64,000 bases of DNA, taken from the NCBI RefSeq assembly GCF_048548695.1, contig NZ_JBLYIF010000005.1. One strand, given 5' to 3'. The notes under the pieces were generated by a model, which was given only the letters and a program-made list of their open reading frames with translations, was not told the origin of the DNA and made no database searches. Below are positions 60,155 through 64,000 of the stretch, piece after piece. The position numbers and the translations under genes are program-made. Numbering within the stretch: position 1 is the stretch's first letter; every line of letters starts with the position of its first letter. Origin of the DNA: Neptuniibacter sp048548695 (GTDB lineage Bacteria; Pseudomonadota; Gammaproteobacteria; Pseudomonadales; Balneatricaceae).

Positions 60155-61494
60155 CCAATCCGATCCTGCGCCACTGGCCAGAGCCAGACCTATTCAAAAG
60201 AGTATGGTCCCTGGCCTGGCCCATGATGTTATCCAATATCACTGTTCCCTTACTGGGTCTGGTGGATACCGCCGTCATCGGCCACCTACCAGACAGTCGG
60301 CATCTGGCAGCCGTCGCCGTTGGTAGCATGCTATTTACCATTATCTACTGGGCGTTTGGCTTTTTACGCATGGGCACAACCGGCCTGGTCGCGCAGGCTT
60401 GCGGCCGCAATGACGGCGAAGCCAACCGGCGCTTTCTGGCTCAGTCACTGCTGCTGGGCATTAGCATTGGGGGATTGCTCTGGTGTCTGCAGATACCCCT
60501 GATCAGTACCGGTCTGTATCTAGTTCAGGCCGCACCAGAGGTCACCGCCGAGGCACAAGCCTATGCTGCCATAAGGATCTATGGGGCACCCGCCATCCTC
60601 TGTCACTATGCCCTGATCGGCTGGTTTATCGGTAACCAGAATACCCGCACGCCACTGCTTTTGGTCATTTCGGCGAATCTGGTGAATATGCTGCTGGACC
60701 TGGTTGCCGTTTACGGACTGGATATGCGAGCCGATGGTATAGCCGCCGCCACGGTGATTTCCGAGTATTTCAGCCTGGCACTGGGGCTATATCTGGTGCG
60801 CCGTCAGCTTCGCCATATTCCTGGCGAACTACCCAGACAAAGACTGTTGCAGTGGTCCGATTACCTGCACCTAATCCGGGTCAATCGCTACCTGTTTGTA
60901 CGCACCCTGTTATTGTTGGGCAGTATCGGATTTTTCACTGCACAAGGGGCACAACAGGGGACCGACATTCTATCCGCCAACGCAGTGCTGCTTAACTTCC
61001 TGCTGTTGATTGCCAACTGGCTGGATGGTTTCGCCCACGCCACCGAGGCACTGTCGGGTAAAGCGTTGGGGGCAGGACAGCTCAATGAATTCTACCAAAC
61101 CGTCACTGCCGCTCTGTTCTGGTCCCTGTTCACTGCGCTAGGCCTGACACTGGTGTTCTGGCTGGCCGGGGGACTGATTATTGACCTGCTGACCGACATC
61201 GACAGCATTCGGGTACAGGCAAGACATTACCTGCCCTGGATTATTGCCTTGCCGCTACTCGGCGTCTGGAGCTTCCTGCTGGATGGCATTTTTGTCGGCA
61301 CCACCCGTTTTCGGGCGATGCAGTACGGCATGATCTTCTCAGTATTCATAGTTTTTCTGCCCATGTGGTGGATAACTCAGCCGATGGATAACCACGGCTT
61401 ATGGCTGGCATTTAGCAGTTTGTTTGTGGCTCGCGCCCTCAGCAGTGGCTATGTTTACTGGAGAATCAGTCAAACCCGAGGTTGGATACAATGA
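60151..61494 (+). CDS. MATE family efflux transporter (DinF-like)
   Basis: A 447-residue multidrug and toxin extrusion family protein with about 12 membrane spans in two pseudo-repeats. The first contains SLAWPMMLSNITVPLLGLVD and GFLRMGTTGLVAQACGRNDG, typical of the DinF branch; the second starts around LFVRTLLLLGSIGFFTAQGA. It exports organic compounds in exchange for H+ or Na+; the substrate is unknown. It overlaps znuB by four bases and the next gene by four, so it appears to be co-translated with the zinc uptake genes. Confidence 0.93.
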   Translation: MTNPILRHWPEPDLFKRVWSLAWPMMLSNITVPLLGLVDTAVIGHLPDSRHLAAVAVGSMLFTIIYWAFGFLRMGTTGLVAQACGRNDGEANRRFLAQSLLLGISIGGLLWCLQIPLISTGLYLVQAAPEVTAEAQAYAAIRIYGAPAILCHYALIGWFIGNQNTRTPLLLVISANLVNMLLDLVAVYGLDMRADGIAAATVISEYFSLALGLYLVRRQLRHIPGELPRQRLLQWSDYLHLIRVNRYLFVRTLLLLGSIGFFTAQGAQQGTDILSANAVLLNFLLLIANWLDGFAHATEALSGKALGAGQLNEFYQTVTAALFWSLFTALGLTLVFWLAGGLIIDLLTDIDSIRVQARHYLPWIIALPLLGVWSFLLDGIFVGTTRFRAMQYGMIFSVFIVFLPMWWITQPMDNHGLWLAFSSLFVARALSSGYVYWRISQTRGWIQ

Positions 61495-62615
61495 AACTCA
61501 ACAGCCTGCTGCTATCACTGCCGTTACTGTTCAGTGGCAGCAGCTCATTAACCGCAGGCGACCTGCCATTACATCTGCTGCAGTTACCCGACGGCATGCA
61601 AGTGAGCGTCGTCGCAGAAGTGCCCAATGCACGGCAGATGGCTCTGGCCCAGGATGGCACTCTGTTTGTCGGTACCCGCCGCGATGGCCGGGTGTTTGTG
61701 TTACAGGATAAGGATCAGAACGGTCACTACGAACAACGCACTGCATTGGCTCAGGGGCTAAACCTACCCTCCGGCGTAGCCATTCGCGGTAACGACCTGT
61801 ATGTCGCCGAGGTTAATCGAATCTGGCGCTACCCTAACCTGATTCCTTATCAAGGACAGTCCGTAGAACCCGAACTGTACTTTGACCAGCTGCCGGACAA
61901 ATCAGCACATGGCTGGAAATACCTGAGCGTGGGCCCCGATCAGGCACTGTATTTTGGCATTGGTGCCCCCTGTAATATCTGCCGGTCCAACGACCAGCGC
62001 TTTGCTTCACTGGTGCGCCTGGGCACTGACAAGCAGCTGAGTATATTCGCCCAAGGGGTTCGCAACAGTGTCGGGCTGGCCTGGCACCCGAACAGCAACC
62101 AGCTCTGGTTCACCGATAACGGGCGCGACTGGCTGGGTGATAATCTGCCCTCCTGCGAACTGAATGTGGTAACCCGGCCCGGACAGCACTTCGGCTACCC
62201 GTTTGTCCATGCCGACAACCTGCCAGACCCTGAGTTCGGTGCGCAGGCACAAGGGCCATACCAGACACCCGCTTATCTGTTAGGAGCGCATAAAGCCCCT
62301 CTGGGCCTGACCTTTTACACCCCAGCGACCCAGGCCACAGCTCGCTTGCCCGGCCTCAACCAGAACAGCCTGCTGATTGCCGAACATGGCTCCTGGAACC
62401 GCAGCCAAAAAACCGGCTATCAGGTCGTGCGAGTCGACGTGAACGGTAGCGAGGCTGTGTCCTATCAACCGTTCATCACCGGTTGGCTGCAGGGCGAAAC
62501 CGCCTGGGGCAGGCCCAATGATCTGGTCGTCGACCCCCGCGGTCACCTGTTGATTTCCGATGATCAGGCTGGGGTGATCTATCGCATTAAGCCGCTGCCT
62601 GACCAACCAAAATAA
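61491..62615 (+). CDS. PQQ-dependent sugar dehydrogenase-like exported protein
   Basis: A 374-residue periplasmic protein with a signal peptide (LLLSLPLLFSGSSSLTAG) and the six-bladed beta-propeller of soluble aldose/sorbosone dehydrogenases. Family signatures are LPDGMQVSVVAEVPNARQMA (in part), GVRNSVGLAWHPNSNQLWFTDNG (in part), and the C-terminal AWGRPNDLVVDPRGHLLISDD (in part). Many such proteins bind PQQ and calcium, but no PQQ synthesis genes are in this window. A Cys pair CNIC is present. The ATG overlaps the stop of the MATE gene by four bases. Confidence 0.87.
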   Translation: MKLNSLLLSLPLLFSGSSSLTAGDLPLHLLQLPDGMQVSVVAEVPNARQMALAQDGTLFVGTRRDGRVFVLQDKDQNGHYEQRTALAQGLNLPSGVAIRGNDLYVAEVNRIWRYPNLIPYQGQSVEPELYFDQLPDKSAHGWKYLSVGPDQALYFGIGAPCNICRSNDQRFASLVRLGTDKQLSIFAQGVRNSVGLAWHPNSNQLWFTDNGRDWLGDNLPSCELNVVTRPGQHFGYPFVHADNLPDPEFGAQAQGPYQTPAYLLGAHKAPLGLTFYTPATQATARLPGLNQNSLLIAEHGSWNRSQKTGYQVVRVDVNGSEAVSYQPFITGWLQGETAWGRPNDLVVDPRGHLLISDDQAGVIYRIKPLPDQPK

Positions 62616-62685
62616 CATTGACTTCAGATCGACAGGGTATAGTCTGAGCAGACTCCCTTCTGCAATTGGTAGCACAATAATCGCC

Positions 62686-62988
62686 ATGCAACCCTGCACA
62701 CACATTCGCCAACTCAGCCTGCAGTTGTCACTGCTGTTGTTGCTCTATTGTGTGTGCCTTTCGCCGGTTACTGTCGAGCCTGCCAGCCAATGGCTGAATG
62801 CCGAATACCCGGCCTCTGCCGGTCTGGTAACATCCACAGATAGCGAAGACGATCTAGATAATCTACTGCAGAAATTGCAGCGGTTTGACGCCACGCCACC
62901 ACGCCAACAGACAGGGCTCAACTACCGGTCACCGCAGCTGCGGTTACGACCACAACCCGCCAACCCCCGCGCGCCTCCTCTGGGCTGA
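62686..62988 (+). CDS. small exported hypothetical protein
   Basis: A 100-residue product I do not recognise. It has a signal-like N-terminus (LSLQLSLLLLLYCVCLSPV) followed by an acidic patch (STDSEDDLDNLLQKL) and a Pro/Arg/Gln-rich tail. No clear ribosome site precedes the ATG, and the low complexity leaves some doubt that it is a gene. It lies 70 bp after the PQQ-type gene on the same strand. Confidence 0.45.
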   Translation: MQPCTHIRQLSLQLSLLLLLYCVCLSPVTVEPASQWLNAEYPASAGLVTSTDSEDDLDNLLQKLQRFDATPPRQQTGLNYRSPQLRLRPQPANPRAPPLG

Positions 62989-63053
62989 ATTCCAGACCAG
63001 ACAGATCCCTATCTATTTTATCTGCGCCTGAATTGCCAGGTGAGGAGCACGCC

Positions 63054-63641
63054 ATGAACCTTTATCACACTCTGAAAACCCTGTCTTTGGACACTCTGAA
63101 CTGTATCGCCAGCCCTGTGGTCAATGACCCTTTCACGCCGGACACCCCCGCAATCCGCATCATGACCGATTTCCGCCAGACCGAGCCCGTACAGGTCCAG
63201 CTTGATATGAGCCTGGACGAAGCGATGGAGCTGCTGCGTAGAATGCATGTGCGCAGCGGTTTGGTTACCGATGAAAACGGTACGTTCAAGGGCCTGGTTA
63301 CCGTGGCTGACTTACTCAGCCGACAGGTGCTCAGCATCGCCACCAACCAGGGACTCAACCGCAGTGACCTGACCATTCGCGACCTGATGATTCCAAAACA
63401 GAAGCTCAGCGGTATCAGCCTACAGACACTGTTGCAGAGTAATGTAGGCGACCTACTGAAAACTCTGAAACAGGGTGGTAGCCAGTACCTGTTGGTGATC
63501 GACGATGCGGCAACCGCAATCTGCGGCATCATCTCGGCCAGCGATATTGCACGCAAGCTAAAGATTCCAGTGGATATCAGCCAGCGCGCCACCAGTTTTC
63601 GGGAGATTGTCGAGATTATCAACAGCAGCAATGGACACTAG
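63054..63641 (+). CDS. CBS-domain protein
   Basis: A 195-residue cytoplasmic protein with a tandem CBS pair. The first (about 55-110) includes MSLDEAMELLRRMHVRSGLV and GTFKGLVTVADLLSR; the second (about 120-180) includes LLKTLKQGGSQYLLVID and ICGIISASDIARKL. CBS pairs bind adenine nucleotides and regulate linked proteins; the partner is unknown. The ATG at 63054 has GAGGAG upstream and was chosen over a start at 63033. Confidence 0.88.
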   Translation: MNLYHTLKTLSLDTLNCIASPVVNDPFTPDTPAIRIMTDFRQTEPVQVQLDMSLDEAMELLRRMHVRSGLVTDENGTFKGLVTVADLLSRQVLSIATNQGLNRSDLTIRDLMIPKQKLSGISLQTLLQSNVGDLLKTLKQGGSQYLLVIDDAATAICGIISASDIARKLKIPVDISQRATSFREIVEIINSSNGH

Positions 63642-63682
63642 CCTTGACAGGCTGTCACCGGGCACCTGAAAATGAGCGGGTT

Positions 63683-63790
63683 ATGAATATTTTTGAACCG
63701 CCGCAACACATCGCAATTATGCCGGTCAGCCACCCACAGGTGCGCTGGGCACGACTACGCGTGTGCGCTTTGCGGCAGGGATGTTCATAG
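63683..63790 (+). CDS. doubtful 35-residue ORF
   Basis: An ORF starting MNIFEPPQHIAIMPVSHP and ending before a terminator. The only support is position; the ribosome site is poor and the 3' half is Arg-rich and arbitrary-looking. The stretch 63642-63813 otherwise shows nothing I can name. Confidence 0.15.
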   Translation: MNIFEPPQHIAIMPVSHPQVRWARLRVCALRQGCS

Positions 63791-63813
63791 TCGGAAGATT
63801 ATTGAAATTGACT

Positions 63814-63847
63814 GAAGGCCGCAGCATCACCTGCGGCCTTTTTTGTT
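63814..63847 (+). terminator. intrinsic terminator after the CBS-domain gene
   Basis: AGGCCGCAG and CTGCGGCCT form a nine-pair stem around CATCAC, followed by TTTTTTG. Confidence 0.9.
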
Positions 63848-63889
63848 TCTGGCCGCGGCACTGCCCTTCTCCATGCAGGAGCACATATC

Positions 63890-64000
63890 ATGTCCGTACC
63901 CGCCGCCTATCTTGCGGTTATCGCCATCTGGTCAACCACACCACTCGGCATCAGCTGGAGCAGCGCAAGTCTGGGGCCTGAACTGGCCACACTAAGCCGT
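63890..64000 (+). CDS. EamA-family (DMT) permease, N-terminal part (partial)
   Basis: The first 37 residues of a membrane protein cut by the window end. The start AAYLAVIAIWSTTPLGISWS with its WSTTPL turn is typical of EamA/DMT family metabolite exporters. GCAGGAG lies about nine bases before the ATG, after the terminator. Substrate unknown. Confidence 0.7.
   Translation, partial: MSVPAAYLAVIAIWSTTPLGISWSSASLGPELATLSR

Noticed and set aside
1..64000. CRISPR arrays, insertion sequences, prophage genes, rRNA operons, riboswitches
   Set aside because: Looked for repeated spacers, transposases, integrases and conserved RNA leaders. None was evident; in particular no TPP riboswitch could be recognised before the DUF423-thiS-thiG unit.

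Overview
The window is 64 kb of chromosome from a gammaproteobacterium, most likely a marine or halotolerant relative of the Pseudomonadales/Oceanospirillales. The evidence is gene order known from Pseudomonas: thiS-thiG-trmB beside rpoH-ftsX-ftsE-ftsY, an M16-like gene and rsmD; coaD with a YfhL-type ferredoxin; oxyR-recG; ppk-hemB; his genes, then asmA-mutY-yggX-tRNA-Phe; and znuA divergent from zur-znuC-znuB. A glucosylglycerate (compatible solute) operon supports a saline habitat. The genus cannot be read from the sequence. No insertion sequence, prophage or CRISPR array is visible. One assembly gap of 97 N interrupts a tRNA-Leu array.

Layout. 1-7.3 kb: end of a TauE/SafE permease, ilvD, ald, a PepSY protein with a PhoP/PhoQ-like two-component system, and a medium-chain oxidoreductase. 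7.5-18.2 kb: tRNA modification, thiamine, heat-shock sigma factor, cell division and secretion genes, rsmD, an M48 lipoprotein protease, coaD and a ferredoxin. 18.2-32.6 kb: DUF501, recG, oxyR, ppk1, hemB, elbB, hisF-hisH-hisB (with no hisA between hisH and hisF), asmA-mutY-yggX and tRNA-Phe. 32.6-34.9 kb: a small accessory patch downstream of tRNA-Phe with a PIN-domain toxin/HTH antitoxin pair. 34.9-39.5 kb: a GlxA-type regulator, a cysteine hydrolase, katG and a DUF4399 protein. 39.8-44.2 kb: a hybrid histidine kinase overlapping a REC-GGDEF response regulator. 44.3-48.2 kb: glucosylglycerate synthesis and phosphorolysis.

48.3-54.6 kb is the most interesting part. Seven closely spaced minus-strand genes encode a membrane flavo-iron-sulfur-cytochrome b fusion, an 11-haem cytochrome c, two small haem lipoproteins, two nearly identical truncated haemoglobins and a ferredoxin-type flavin reductase. 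Upstream is a site that strongly resembles the NsrR (nitric oxide-sensing repressor) operator, and a terminator closes the unit. I infer a nitric oxide or nitrosative-stress response that combines cytoplasmic globin-based detoxification with a dedicated NADH-to-periplasm electron chain. I know of no described system with this composition.

54.7-64 kb: an exported hypothetical protein, an HDOD/EAL-like signalling protein, the tRNA-Leu(CAG) array, the zinc-uptake locus with a Zur box between znuA and zur, and a translationally coupled run zur-znuC-znuB-MATE exporter-PQQ-type sugar dehydrogenase. A small exported protein, a CBS-domain protein and the start of an EamA-type permease finish the window.
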